Shown: piece after piece, positions 28,211-36,476 of the stretch
How the letters are laid out: each line of letters starts with the position of its first letter
Position numbering within the stretch: the stretch's first letter is position 1
From: Pseudomonadota bacterium
GTDB lineage: Bacteria > Pseudomonadota > Gammaproteobacteria > Halothiobacillales > Halothiobacillaceae
Direction: 5' to 3'
Assembly (NCBI GenBank): GCA_021801265.1
Contig: JAJYYE010000001.1
Span: 124,001-188,000 of the forward strand
DNA length: 64,000 nucleotides
Position numbers and translations under genes: made by a program
The notes under the pieces: generated by a model
The model's input: only the letters and a program-made list of their open reading frames with translations
Databases searched by the model: none
What the model was told of the DNA's origin: nothing

Positions 28211-30526
28211 ATGTTTAAGCAGAGATTGTTATCCGTTGTCATTGGGAGCCTGATTTCTTCAGGCGCAGCCTTTGCCGACACCGTAACCACCACCAATGTG
28301 GGCAAAATTGATGTTCAAGGCCAAGCCGTTGGCGCCGGGCAAATTGTGGCCGAAGATTCCGATAAGGCGCGTAGCCAGATCACCAAAAGTGCAATTGATA
28401 ACGCGCTGCCCACCGAAAGCCCGTATCAATTAATTGATATGCTGCCCGGCGTGAATGCTACCTCGCAAGATGCGACGGGTCTGTTCGGCGGTACCTTAAG
28501 TATTCGCGGCTTTAACAGCGATCAAATCGGCTTTACGATTGATGGCGCCCCGGTGAATGATTCGGGCAACTACGCGGTTTACCCGCAGGAATATGTCGAT
28601 TCTGAAAATTTAGAGCAAATATTTGTAACCCAAGGCTCAACCGATACCGATGCCCCACATATTGGTGCCACGGGTGGCAATATTGGTATTGTCTCCAGTA
28701 ACCCGAAAGATTATTTTCGCATGAAGGGCGAGCAAACCTTTGGCCAGCTCAATATGTATAAAACCTTTGCGCGGTTAGATACGGGAAAAATGCTCAATGA
28801 CACAACCACCGCCTATTTCTCCGTGTCTAAATCGGCCGCCGATAAATGGCGGGGCGATGGCAAAGCGGATCGCTTGCATATTGATGCCAAGATGGTCACT
28901 AAATTATCGCCTGGCAATCAAATCTCCATGGGTATTCTTTATAATGATGCCACCAATAATTTCTTTAAGCGCGTAACCAAATCACAATATGATAAAGGCA
29001 ATTACAATTACGATTACGCCACCACCTTCCCCGGCCGGTTAACACCCGTTAATGGCACAAAACAAGATGAATCAAAATCAGTTAATGGTATCTCGCGCTC
29101 TGATTATTATGCCTTGCAAGTCAACCCATTCAGAAATGCATTAGTTACCTTAAATGGCAGCTTTCAACTAGCCAATAATATTCGCTTAGATGTCAGCCCC
29201 TATTATTGGTACGGCTATGGGAGCGGCAGCTTTGGTGGCTATTTGCAAGAAGGCGGGAAAGGCGTTCCTGTGACTCAAGTGCGCGATCTCAATGGCGATG
29301 GCGATACCTTAGATAACGTATTGATGTACCGGTCATCGGTTACCCAAACCCACCGCCCGGGCATCACCACCAAGCTCAACTGGCAAAACGATGTGCATAA
29401 AGTAGTGTTGGGCTTGTGGTATGAGCGAGCCGATCACAAACAAACCCAACCCGTGACCAGTGTTGATGCATCAGGCAACCCCATCAGCATTTGGGGCGAA
29501 AGCGCCTATGCGCTGGATGGCAACGGTAATATTTATCAAGGCCGCAATTACCAAACCATCACCACCGTGGTTCAGCCCTTCATCATGGATACCATGACGC
29601 TGGCTGACGACCGCTTAAAACTGAATGTGGGAGTACGCATGCCGCACACCACCCGCAGTGGCACCAATTACCCCAGTGCTGGCAGAGGTTTAAACGACTA
29701 TTTTGAAGTAAGTCGCAGCTATAACGAAGTGCTGCCGAGCGTGGGCGCCTCCTATTACTTAACACCAGAACAATCGGTGTTCGGCAATGTGACGAAAAAC
29801 TTCCGCGCACCGGCAAACTACACCTTGTTTGAGCCCTCACGCGCGCAAGACATCCTGCCCGAAACATCGACAAACATTGATGCCGGCTATCGTTATGACA
29901 GCAGCCTGCTAACGGCATCCGCAACGGCTTTCTACGTTAATTACAAGAATCGTCAAGCGCAGTCTGTTGATGCAAATGGGGTGTTCCAAAACTACAACGT
30001 GGGCAACGTACATACCAAAGGCATCGAGTTAGAGGCCGGCACCAAACCCATTAACGGCTTTAGCGTGTACAGCTCGCTTACCTATACCGATGCGGTTACC
30101 GCCTCCAATTACGTTACCTACGTTGCAGGCAAGCCAGTGGTTATTCCGACCTCGGGCAAACAGTATGTGAATGCGCCCAAATGGTTAGCCGCTGTTGATT
30201 TGAATTATCAGCAAGGCCGCTTCTTTGGCAATTTCAAAACGCGCTACACCGGCATGCGTTATTCCACTGTGCTGAACGATGAAAGTATCCCCGGGTATAT
30301 CACCAACGATTTATCGGTCGGCTACAAGTTCGCCAATGCGGGTTACTTTAAGAACCCGACACTGCGATTTAATGTATCCAACATTTTCAATCGCCAGTAT
30401 TTGAACTCGATTGAAGGCACCACCGTCACCGCACTGGGCTACCAAACCTACAAAGGCAGCGCACCCACATACATGCCGGCGGCACCGCGTTTTGCGAGCA
30501 TCACGTTCTCGGCTGACTTCCAGTAA
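28211..30526 (+). CDS. TonB-dependent outer-membrane receptor
   Basis: A 771-residue TonB-dependent receptor. The signal peptide is cleaved after AFA (residue ~22). The plug domain (~50-170) has the recognisable TLSIRGFNSDQIGFTIDGAPVND block; the remainder is a 22-strand barrel ending in phenylalanine two residues from the end (SADFQ), with NVSNIFNRQYLNS near the C-terminus as in siderophore-type receptors. A TonB box is not obvious; VGKIDVQG at ~30-37 is a candidate. The substrate cannot be read from the sequence. Siderophore or metal uptake is the default, but neighbours (PhoD-like phosphatase, RNase T2) suggest a phosphorus compound. Confidence 0.9.
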   Translation: MFKQRLLSVVIGSLISSGAAFADTVTTTNVGKIDVQGQAVGAGQIVAEDSDKARSQITKSAIDNALPTESPYQLIDMLPGVNATSQDATGLFGGTLSIRGFNSDQIGFTIDGAPVNDSGNYAVYPQEYVDSENLEQIFVTQGSTDTDAPHIGATGGNIGIVSSNPKDYFRMKGEQTFGQLNMYKTFARLDTGKMLNDTTTAYFSVSKSAADKWRGDGKADRLHIDAKMVTKLSPGNQISMGILYNDATNNFFKRVTKSQYDKGNYNYDYATTFPGRLTPVNGTKQDESKSVNGISRSDYYALQVNPFRNALVTLNGSFQLANNIRLDVSPYYWYGYGSGSFGGYLQEGGKGVPVTQVRDLNGDGDTLDNVLMYRSSVTQTHRPGITTKLNWQNDVHKVVLGLWYERADHKQTQPVTSVDASGNPISIWGESAYALDGNGNIYQGRNYQTITTVVQPFIMDTMTLADDRLKLNVGVRMPHTTRSGTNYPSAGRGLNDYFEVSRSYNEVLPSVGASYYLTPEQSVFGNVTKNFRAPANYTLFEPSRAQDILPETSTNIDAGYRYDSSLLTASATAFYVNYKNRQAQSVDANGVFQNYNVGNVHTKGIELEAGTKPINGFSVYSSLTYTDAVTASNYVTYVAGKPVVIPTSGKQYVNAPKWLAAVDLNYQQGRFFGNFKTRYTGMRYSTVLNDESIPGYITNDLSVGYKFANAGYFKNPTLRFNVSNIFNRQYLNSIEGTTVTALGYQTYKGSAPTYMPAAPRFASITFSADFQ

Positions 30527-30553
30527 TCCATCACTTAAGACCTAACAGGAGGG

Positions 30554-30569
30554 GCCGGGGAAATCCGGC
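30554..30569 (+). promoter_or_regulatory. Hairpin between a strong Shine-Dalgarno and the exbB start
   Basis: AGGAGG (30547-30552) is ~28 bp from the ATG, too far for normal initiation. A perfect 5-bp stem GCCGG-GGAAAT-CCGGC lies between them and would shorten the effective spacing to near normal. Either the fold brings the site into place or the true start differs. Confidence 0.35.
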
Positions 30570-30580
30570 TTCAATTCATT

Positions 30581-31147
30581 ATGGAATTCAATATTCATTT
30601 ATTGCACAACGTCGTTTTCTACTTGCTGTACGCCATGGCCGCCGTGGTAACTTTTATCGCCATTGAACGCATTATTTTTTTCACCTTCACCATTCGCCAA
30701 GCGCGATTGTGTTTACAAAACGCAGCGCCAAGCCCCAAAAGCGTGGTGGCGGATATGGTAACGCCGCTTCAAAATGCAGAAAATCGGCACGCTAGCCGCC
30801 ATCAAATGGAAGATTTAGCAGAATCCGGCTACATCAAAGTGCGCACGCAATTGGTGCATCATTTGTGGGCGCTCGACACCATCGTCACCGCAGCGCCCCT
30901 CTTGGGCTTGGTGGGCACCATTTTCGGCATTATCGATACCTTCGCCGCATTGGCGAGCTCGGGCATTTCCGATCCCTCCGCAGTTAGCGCGGGCATTGGG
31001 ACGGCGCTCTACGCCACCGCGCTCGGCATTGGCATTGCCCTCTACGGCCTGATTTTTTACAACCTGTTTCAGAACCGGGTTGAGCGTATCAGCGACAAAA
31101 TCAAATTGATCATTTTGAAATTCAGCGGCGCGCAGGCTTCAGTCTGA
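30581..31147 (+). CDS. exbB: ExbB/TolQ/MotA-family proton channel subunit
   Basis: A 188-residue protein with three hydrophobic helices: ~10-34, ~103-128 and ~145-168. The MotA/TolQ/ExbB signature is clear (APLLGLVGTIFGIIDTF, then IGTALYATALGIGIALYGLIFYNLF). It assembles as the pentamer around the ExbD dimer. Unusually, it is separated from exbD and tonB by the receptor gene. The protein is shorter than E. coli ExbB (244 aa), matching the compact ExbB type found in many proteobacteria. Confidence 0.9.
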   Translation: MEFNIHLLHNVVFYLLYAMAAVVTFIAIERIIFFTFTIRQARLCLQNAAPSPKSVVADMVTPLQNAENRHASRHQMEDLAESGYIKVRTQLVHHLWALDTIVTAAPLLGLVGTIFGIIDTFAALASSGISDPSAVSAGIGTALYATALGIGIALYGLIFYNLFQNRVERISDKIKLIILKFSGAQASV

Positions 31148-31182
31148 GTACCGCCCAAGCCATGCTCATCGCGGGGGAAAAC

Positions 31183-32598
31183 ATGCCCAATCCACTATTG
31201 CCCGATTTACATCGCCGAGCATTTTTACGCAACAGCGCCGCCCTAAGCGCCCTCTTGGCTGCGGGTGTTTGGCCCTTTCCCGAGGCTTGGGCAAAGCCCG
31301 CCCCCGCCGGCACGCTGCACGCCGGCCCCATGCAAGGCTATGTGGCCGCGCGCTCTGGCATCGTGTGGGTGCAAACCCCTGGTGCGGCCGAGGTATTTAT
31401 TGAGTTTGCCCCGGTGGATAGCCTTGAGAACAAACAGCGGACCACCCCCATTAAAACGCTGGCCACGAATGAGTTTTGCACGCATATCGTGTGCGATAAC
31501 TTAACGCCAGGCGTGAGTTATCGCTGCATTGCTTTTGTGAATAATCAGCCGGTTAGCGACAAACCCATCACCCTGCGCACGCAAAAAATTTGGCAATACC
31601 GCAGCCCCGCGCCCGATTTCACCGTGTTAACCGGCTCTTGCGCCTATATTAGCGACCCGCTGCATGATCGCCCCGGCAACAGCTATGGCGGCGGCTATGA
31701 AATCTACACCCCCATGACGCAAGAAAATGCCGATTTAATGGTGTGGCTAGGCGATAACCTCTATTTCCGCGAAGCCGATTTATTAAGCCCGCAAGGCATG
31801 GCGCAGCGCTACCTCAAAGATCGCGCTTTTGCGCCGCTGCAAACCTTTTTACGCTCGTGCCCGCAAGTTGCCATTTGGGATGATCACGATTACGGCCCTA
31901 ACGATAGCGAAATGAGTTTCGAGTTCAAAGACGATGCACTGCGCCTATTCAAAACCTACTGGGCTAACCCCTCCTATGGCACCGTGCAAACACCGGGCGT
32001 GTTTACCAAAGTCAGCCAATACGATGCCGATTTCTTTTTACTGGATGATCGCTACTGGCGGTCTGCCGATAAAACGAGCCCCGGCGATATCTCAAAAGCC
32101 ATGTTCGGCAAGGCGCAAATTGAATGGCTTAAAAATGCACTGCTCTTTTCCAGGGCGCCGTTCAAAATCATAGTGGCGGGTGGGCAATTTTTTAACGACG
32201 ATGATATGTATGAAGGTTGGAACCAGTATCCGGTCGAGCGTGCCGAATTTTTAGGCTGGTTACAGCAATATCAAATCCCCGGCGTACTATTTTTATCCGG
32301 CGATCGCCACATCACCGAATTAATTCGCTACCCGCGCCCGCGTTATTCCGCCAAGCACGATTACCCGTTAATCGAATTCACCTCCTCGCCCTTAAACTCT
32401 AGCCCCGCTAAAGGGGATCAAAACCCCAATCGCGTGCCAGATACCTTGGTAGAAGCACGCAATTACGGTGTGCTGAAATTCTCAGGCGATACCAAAAACC
32501 GCACACTCACCCTGCAAACCAAAAGCGTAGAAGGCCAGGTATTGTGGTCACACGAAGTTACCCTCACGGATTTGGGCCATGGCAACAATGAAAAGTAA
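31183..32598 (+). CDS. phoD: PhoD-like alkaline phosphatase/phosphodiesterase, Tat-exported
   Basis: A 471-residue member of the PhoD metallophosphatase family. The N-terminus is a Tat-like signal: LHRRAFLRNSAALSALLAAG (twin Arg at residues 11-12), cleaved near AWA (~37). It is followed by a beta-sandwich N-domain (~45-135) and the catalytic domain with LTGSCAYI (metal-binding Cys, ~150), WLGDNLYF (~188), WDDHDYGPND (~232) and LSGDRHITELI. PhoD enzymes release phosphate from phosphomono- and diesters in the periplasm and need Ca/Fe. The ATG at 31183 follows GGGGGA; the upstream ATG 31162 has no ribosome site. It overlaps the RNase T2 gene. Confidence 0.88.
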   Translation: MPNPLLPDLHRRAFLRNSAALSALLAAGVWPFPEAWAKPAPAGTLHAGPMQGYVAARSGIVWVQTPGAAEVFIEFAPVDSLENKQRTTPIKTLATNEFCTHIVCDNLTPGVSYRCIAFVNNQPVSDKPITLRTQKIWQYRSPAPDFTVLTGSCAYISDPLHDRPGNSYGGGYEIYTPMTQENADLMVWLGDNLYFREADLLSPQGMAQRYLKDRAFAPLQTFLRSCPQVAIWDDHDYGPNDSEMSFEFKDDALRLFKTYWANPSYGTVQTPGVFTKVSQYDADFFLLDDRYWRSADKTSPGDISKAMFGKAQIEWLKNALLFSRAPFKIIVAGGQFFNDDDMYEGWNQYPVERAEFLGWLQQYQIPGVLFLSGDRHITELIRYPRPRYSAKHDYPLIEFTSSPLNSSPAKGDQNPNRVPDTLVEARNYGVLKFSGDTKNRTLTLQTKSVEGQVLWSHEVTLTDLGHGNNEK

Positions 32599-33454
32599 AA
32601 CCGTAAACCGTAACGGCAAGGCAATTAATCCGCGATCGAGGCGTGCAGCTTGGGCGTGGATTAGTCTGGCCAGTATCCTTATATTCGGCGCATGCCCCCC
32701 CGCAACTTTTGCCAAAGAAGCATCCCAGCCGATTGTTTTAGAGGGTATCAAACCCGATTCGGCCATGGCATTTGGCCACTACACCTTCGCGGCCATGTGG
32801 TTCCCGGGGATTTGCCAAGCGTGGACTAATGTGGGCGAGGTATGCGGAAAAGAGCGCGATAACCCGCAAGTGAATCAACGCTTCACCCTGCACGGCCTGT
32901 GGCCGAGCGAACCACAATCGTTTACCCAGGATGGCCACAATGCGCCCACTTGGTGGCGCTACGGCTGCTATTGGTATGACGCCGATAAAAAAATCCCTGA
33001 AAGTGCCGACTTGCCGCCCATCCTTTTGCCCGATGGCCTGCAACAGCACCTCAACCGCGTGATGCCGCTCACGCAAACGCACCTCGATCGGCATGAATAC
33101 ACCAAGCATATCGCCTGCTTTGGCCCCAACCCCGCGCAATACTTCACCACAGCCACCGCCATGATCGATGCACTCAACCACAGCGAATTTGCCCACTGGA
33201 TGGGCGCGCATCGCGGCAAAACCGTATCCCGTCAGGCGCTATTAAATGCGTTCGCCCTTGGCTTCAAGCAACGCGACGCAAGCGCTATGCAGTTGAAGTG
33301 CGAATCGCACCCAGATAGTCATGTAAAAAATATTTTGACCGAGATTTGGTTCACGATTCCAACCGAAAAACTCGCCCTCTTCCCGAAACCAGCCAGCTTT
33401 GCACCGGGTCGGCGCGGTAACTGCGCGGCTAAAATCCAAATTCTTGGCCATTGA
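32579..33454 (+). CDS. Ribonuclease T2 family protein (RNase I-like), exported
   Basis: A 291-residue secreted RNase T2. Both catalytic signatures are present: CAS1 FTLHGLWPSEP (~102-112) and CAS2 HEYTKHIACF (~172-181, Tyr in place of the usual Trp; catalytic His, Glu, Lys, His all retained). Cysteines for the usual disulphides are present. A hydrophobic segment (~24-45) is an export signal; IFGAC could be a lipobox, or cleavage may follow TFA. The start overlaps the end of phoD by 20 bp, so both are co-translated. With PhoD it would degrade RNA and then liberate phosphate. Confidence 0.87.
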   Translation: MATMKSKTVNRNGKAINPRSRRAAWAWISLASILIFGACPPATFAKEASQPIVLEGIKPDSAMAFGHYTFAAMWFPGICQAWTNVGEVCGKERDNPQVNQRFTLHGLWPSEPQSFTQDGHNAPTWWRYGCYWYDADKKIPESADLPPILLPDGLQQHLNRVMPLTQTHLDRHEYTKHIACFGPNPAQYFTTATAMIDALNHSEFAHWMGAHRGKTVSRQALLNAFALGFKQRDASAMQLKCESHPDSHVKNILTEIWFTIPTEKLALFPKPASFAPGRRGNCAAKIQILGH

Positions 33455-33479
33455 ATCTAGCGAGAACAACCGCAAACAA

Positions 33480-33830
33480 TCAAAGCAATTCAATCCCGAA
33501 CCGGCGCACCAACAATGCGAAGCCGCCAAATAACACCATCGTTAATACGACACACACCGCCAATGTTGGCCAAAAACCGATCCGGCCCAGCAAGAACGGG
33601 AACACCAAGAACATCGGCAGCGTGGGCAGTACATACCAAAACGTATACCAAGCATGGTTGGCAATTTTCTCTTGAGACTGTTGGCCTACATGCAGCCAAA
33701 TCAGCGCCATGATGGTCACCAACGGTAACGCTCCGAGCAGGCCGCCGAGTTTATCGCTGCGTTTCGCCGCTTCTGAAACCAACACAATCACTGCCGCAGT
33801 GAGCGCATATTTGGTGATGAGCCAAGCCAT
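33480..33830 (-). CDS. DUF3147 small membrane protein
   Basis: A 116-residue integral membrane protein with four hydrophobic helices (~5-22, 30-48, 63-82, 87-108). The pattern AAKRSDKLGGLLGALPLVTIMALIW matches what I know of DUF3147 proteins, whose function is unknown. It faces the RNase T2 gene tail-to-tail (25 bp) and is divergent from metE. Confidence 0.75.
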   Translation of the reverse strand: MAWLITKYALTAAVIVLVSEAAKRSDKLGGLLGALPLVTIMALIWLHVGQQSQEKIANHAWYTFWYVLPTLPMFLVFPFLLGRIGFWPTLAVCVVLTMVLFGGFALLVRRFGIELL

Positions 33831-34032
33831 AAATGATTCCTGTTAAAAATAAAAGTCGTTCAGCATTGGCTATGGCGCCTAATACCGCAAGCGATCCCGG
33901 CGCCATCAAGCTCACTACGCCACTTACTTGCATTAAATTCATACTATTGATAAATAATCGTCAATATAAATCATATTTAATTCCAGTATCGTGGGTGAGG
34001 TTAATCTTGCTGCCCGATTTAAGGAACACCAC

Positions 34033-36318
34033 ATGACGCAATCAACTCAAATGACGACCCACACACTCGGTTTCCCGCGCATAGGCGAACGCCGCGTGCT
34101 CAAATGGGCATTGGAATCGTATTGGCGCGGCACCTTATCTGCCGCCGAACTTCAGGCCACGGCGAAAAGCAACCGCAGCCAGATACTCCATGATCATGCG
34201 CAGGCGAATATTACCCGCCCGCCGGTCGGTGATTTCTCGTTTTACGATCATATTGCCGATACCGCACTCATGTTTGGGCAGGTGCCGAGCCGTTTTGGCA
34301 GCACAGCAAATACCCTGGAAAACCTGTTCACATTAGGCCGCGGCAAGAATATCGACGGCCACAATATCGCGCCACTGGCGATGAAAAAGTGGTTTAACAG
34401 CAATTATCATTATCTGGTACCTGAGCTTGAAGCCGATCAAGCCGTGCGTTTGGATGCGGATCGGTATTTAGATTTAGTGCGCGAAGCCTTAGCCATAAAC
34501 CCCCAAGCCAAACCTGTGCTGGTCGGCCCGCTCACGTTTTTGTATTTAAGTCGCGGGCTGGATGAAGCGGGACGGCTGGCAAAAGCCGATGCATTGGCGG
34601 CGGCCTATCATCAACTACTCAGTGAGCTCAAAACCCTTGGCGTGACTTGGGTCCAAATTGATGAACCCATCCTGACACTCGATTTACCCACCGCTTGGCT
34701 GCAAGCCTTTGAGCCCACCTACCATCGACTCAAAGTCGCTGGCATCAAGCTATTGCTCACCACCTACTTCGGCGAATTAAATGGCAACGTGGCTTTAGCG
34801 GCCAGCTTGCCGGTCGATGGCCTGCATATTGATGCCACCGTGACGAGCGATTTAATTGCCGTAGCCGATCGCCTGCCCGACTACAAAGTGCTATCCGTTG
34901 GCATTATTGATGGTCGCTCGATCTGGCGTGCCGATTTGGCGACGCTGCTGCAACGCCTCACCCCCGTGTACGCCCGCTTGCAAGAACGCCTGTGGCTTGC
35001 CCCAAGCTGCTCTTTGCTGCATTTACCCGTCGATGCCGACTTTGAAACCAAGACGCCGGATTTTTTACGTAACAACTTAAGTTATGCCCGACAAAAACTC
35101 GGTGAGCTCGCGATTTTAGCACGGGGCTTAACCGAAGGCGCCGCCGCAGTCGCCGCCGAACTGGCACAGGCCACAGCCGCGCGCGCTGAACTGGATCATC
35201 AACCGGGTCGGGTGAATCCCGTTTTACGCGCCCACATTGAAACCCTCACTGCCCGCCCCTCGAATCGCGCCGAGCCATTTGTCGCGCGTGCCGCCGCCCA
35301 GCAAGCGCGCTTCAACCTGCCGTTGCTGCCCACCACCACCATTGGGTCATTCCCGCAAACACATGAGATTCGCGCCGCCCGCAAGGCATTTAAAAATAAA
35401 GAAATTTCTGCCGATCAATATGAAGCGAGCATGAAGGCCGAGATCAAGCACGTGATTCAAATTCAGGAAAAAATCGGCCTGGATGCGCTGGTGCATGGCG
35501 AAGCCGAACGCAACGACATGGTCGAATACTTCGGCGAGCAGCTCGATGGTTTTGCTTTCACCCAAGAAGGTTGGGTGCAATCGTACGGCTCGCGCTGCGT
35601 GAAACCGCCGATCATCTGGGGCGATGTCCATCGCGCCAAACCGATGACCGTGGCGTGGAGCGCCTACGCCCAATCGTTAAGTCAACTGCCTGTAAAGGGC
35701 ATGCTGACTGGCCCGGTCACCATCCTATTCTGGTCATTCGTGCGTGATGATCTCCCCCGCGAAGCCATCTGCTACCAAATAGCCGAAGCCTTGCGCCAAG
35801 AAGTCAATGACTTGGCCGCAGCAGGTATTGGCATGATTCAGGTTGATGAGCCCGCCTTCCGCGAAGGCTTGCCGCTGCGCAAAAAAGATTGGGCACCCTA
35901 TCTCGCCTGGGCAGTACGCGCCTTCAAGCATTCGGTCGCCGATGCGCCGAGCGATGTGCAGATTCACACCCACATGTGCTACAGCGAATTCAACGACATT
36001 ATCGAATCGATTGCCGCACTGGATGCAGATGTCATCACCATTGAAACCACCCGTTCGAACATGAAATTACTTGATGCCTTCGCACAATTTGCCTACCCCA
36101 ATGCGATTGGACCCGGCATTTACGACATCCACGCGCCACAAATCCCGACCGTCGAAGAAATTGAACCCCGCGTAAAATTGGCCATGGAAAAAATCCCCGC
36201 CGAGCGGTTATGGATCAACCCGGACTGCGGCCTTAAAACCCGTACCTGGACGGAAGTCATTCCGTCGTTGGAAGCCATGGTCGCCGTGGCACTCAAGCTG
36301 CGTAAAGCACTGAACTAA
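34033..36318 (+). CDS. metE: Cobalamin-independent methionine synthase MetE
   Basis: A 761-residue enzyme transferring the methyl group from methyl-tetrahydropteroyl-triglutamate to homocysteine. N-terminal LGFPRIGERRVLKWALESYW is the family start. Zinc ligands: His and Cys in THMCYSEFNDI, Glu in VITIETTRSNM, Cys in WINPDCGLKTR. The start is ATG 34033 after AAGGAAC. No cobalamin riboswitch-like structure was recognised in the 190 bp upstream; MetR control cannot be judged. It stands alone and ends in a strong bidirectional terminator. Confidence 0.96.
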   Translation: MTQSTQMTTHTLGFPRIGERRVLKWALESYWRGTLSAAELQATAKSNRSQILHDHAQANITRPPVGDFSFYDHIADTALMFGQVPSRFGSTANTLENLFTLGRGKNIDGHNIAPLAMKKWFNSNYHYLVPELEADQAVRLDADRYLDLVREALAINPQAKPVLVGPLTFLYLSRGLDEAGRLAKADALAAAYHQLLSELKTLGVTWVQIDEPILTLDLPTAWLQAFEPTYHRLKVAGIKLLLTTYFGELNGNVALAASLPVDGLHIDATVTSDLIAVADRLPDYKVLSVGIIDGRSIWRADLATLLQRLTPVYARLQERLWLAPSCSLLHLPVDADFETKTPDFLRNNLSYARQKLGELAILARGLTEGAAAVAAELAQATAARAELDHQPGRVNPVLRAHIETLTARPSNRAEPFVARAAAQQARFNLPLLPTTTIGSFPQTHEIRAARKAFKNKEISADQYEASMKAEIKHVIQIQEKIGLDALVHGEAERNDMVEYFGEQLDGFAFTQEGWVQSYGSRCVKPPIIWGDVHRAKPMTVAWSAYAQSLSQLPVKGMLTGPVTILFWSFVRDDLPREAICYQIAEALRQEVNDLAAAGIGMIQVDEPAFREGLPLRKKDWAPYLAWAVRAFKHSVADAPSDVQIHTHMCYSEFNDIIESIAALDADVITIETTRSNMKLLDAFAQFAYPNAIGPGIYDIHAPQIPTVEEIEPRVKLAMEKIPAERLWINPDCGLKTRTWTEVIPSLEAMVAVALKLRKALN

Positions 36319-36333
36319 CGTTCATTGAAAAGC

Positions 36334-36372
36334 AAAAAGCCCCCGCCAATGAATGGCCAGGGGGCTTTTTTA
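36334..36372. terminator. Bidirectional terminator between metE and the PhoH2-like gene
   Basis: AAAAAGCCCCC (36334-36344) pairs with GGGGGCTTTTT (36360-36370), loop with a further GCC/GGC pair. U-runs on both strands suit the convergent genes. Confidence 0.85.
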
Positions 36373-36386
36373 TTACCCATCGCCAG

Positions 36387-36476
36387 ATAGGGAGGGGATT
36401 TTTCCCAGGCAAGGTGCCAAACGATCACACCGAATCCTGATTTCGCCGCATGAGTCGGGATGAAAATCCCGCCTAC
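36387..36476. repeat. BIME-like element 5
   Basis: Left unit 36387-36410 (ATAGGGAGGGGATTTTTCCC...), right unit 36454-36476 (GTCGGGATGAAAATCCCGCC...TAC), with AAGGTGCC after the left unit as in the other copies. It overlaps the last codons of the PhoH2-like gene (the right unit ends at the stop codon region, 36473). Confidence 0.7.

Noticed and set aside
33841-34032. Possible riboswitch before metE
   Set aside because: I looked for cobalamin- or SAM-type structure in the 190 bp and saw none; the sequence is AT-rich with no conserved boxes.
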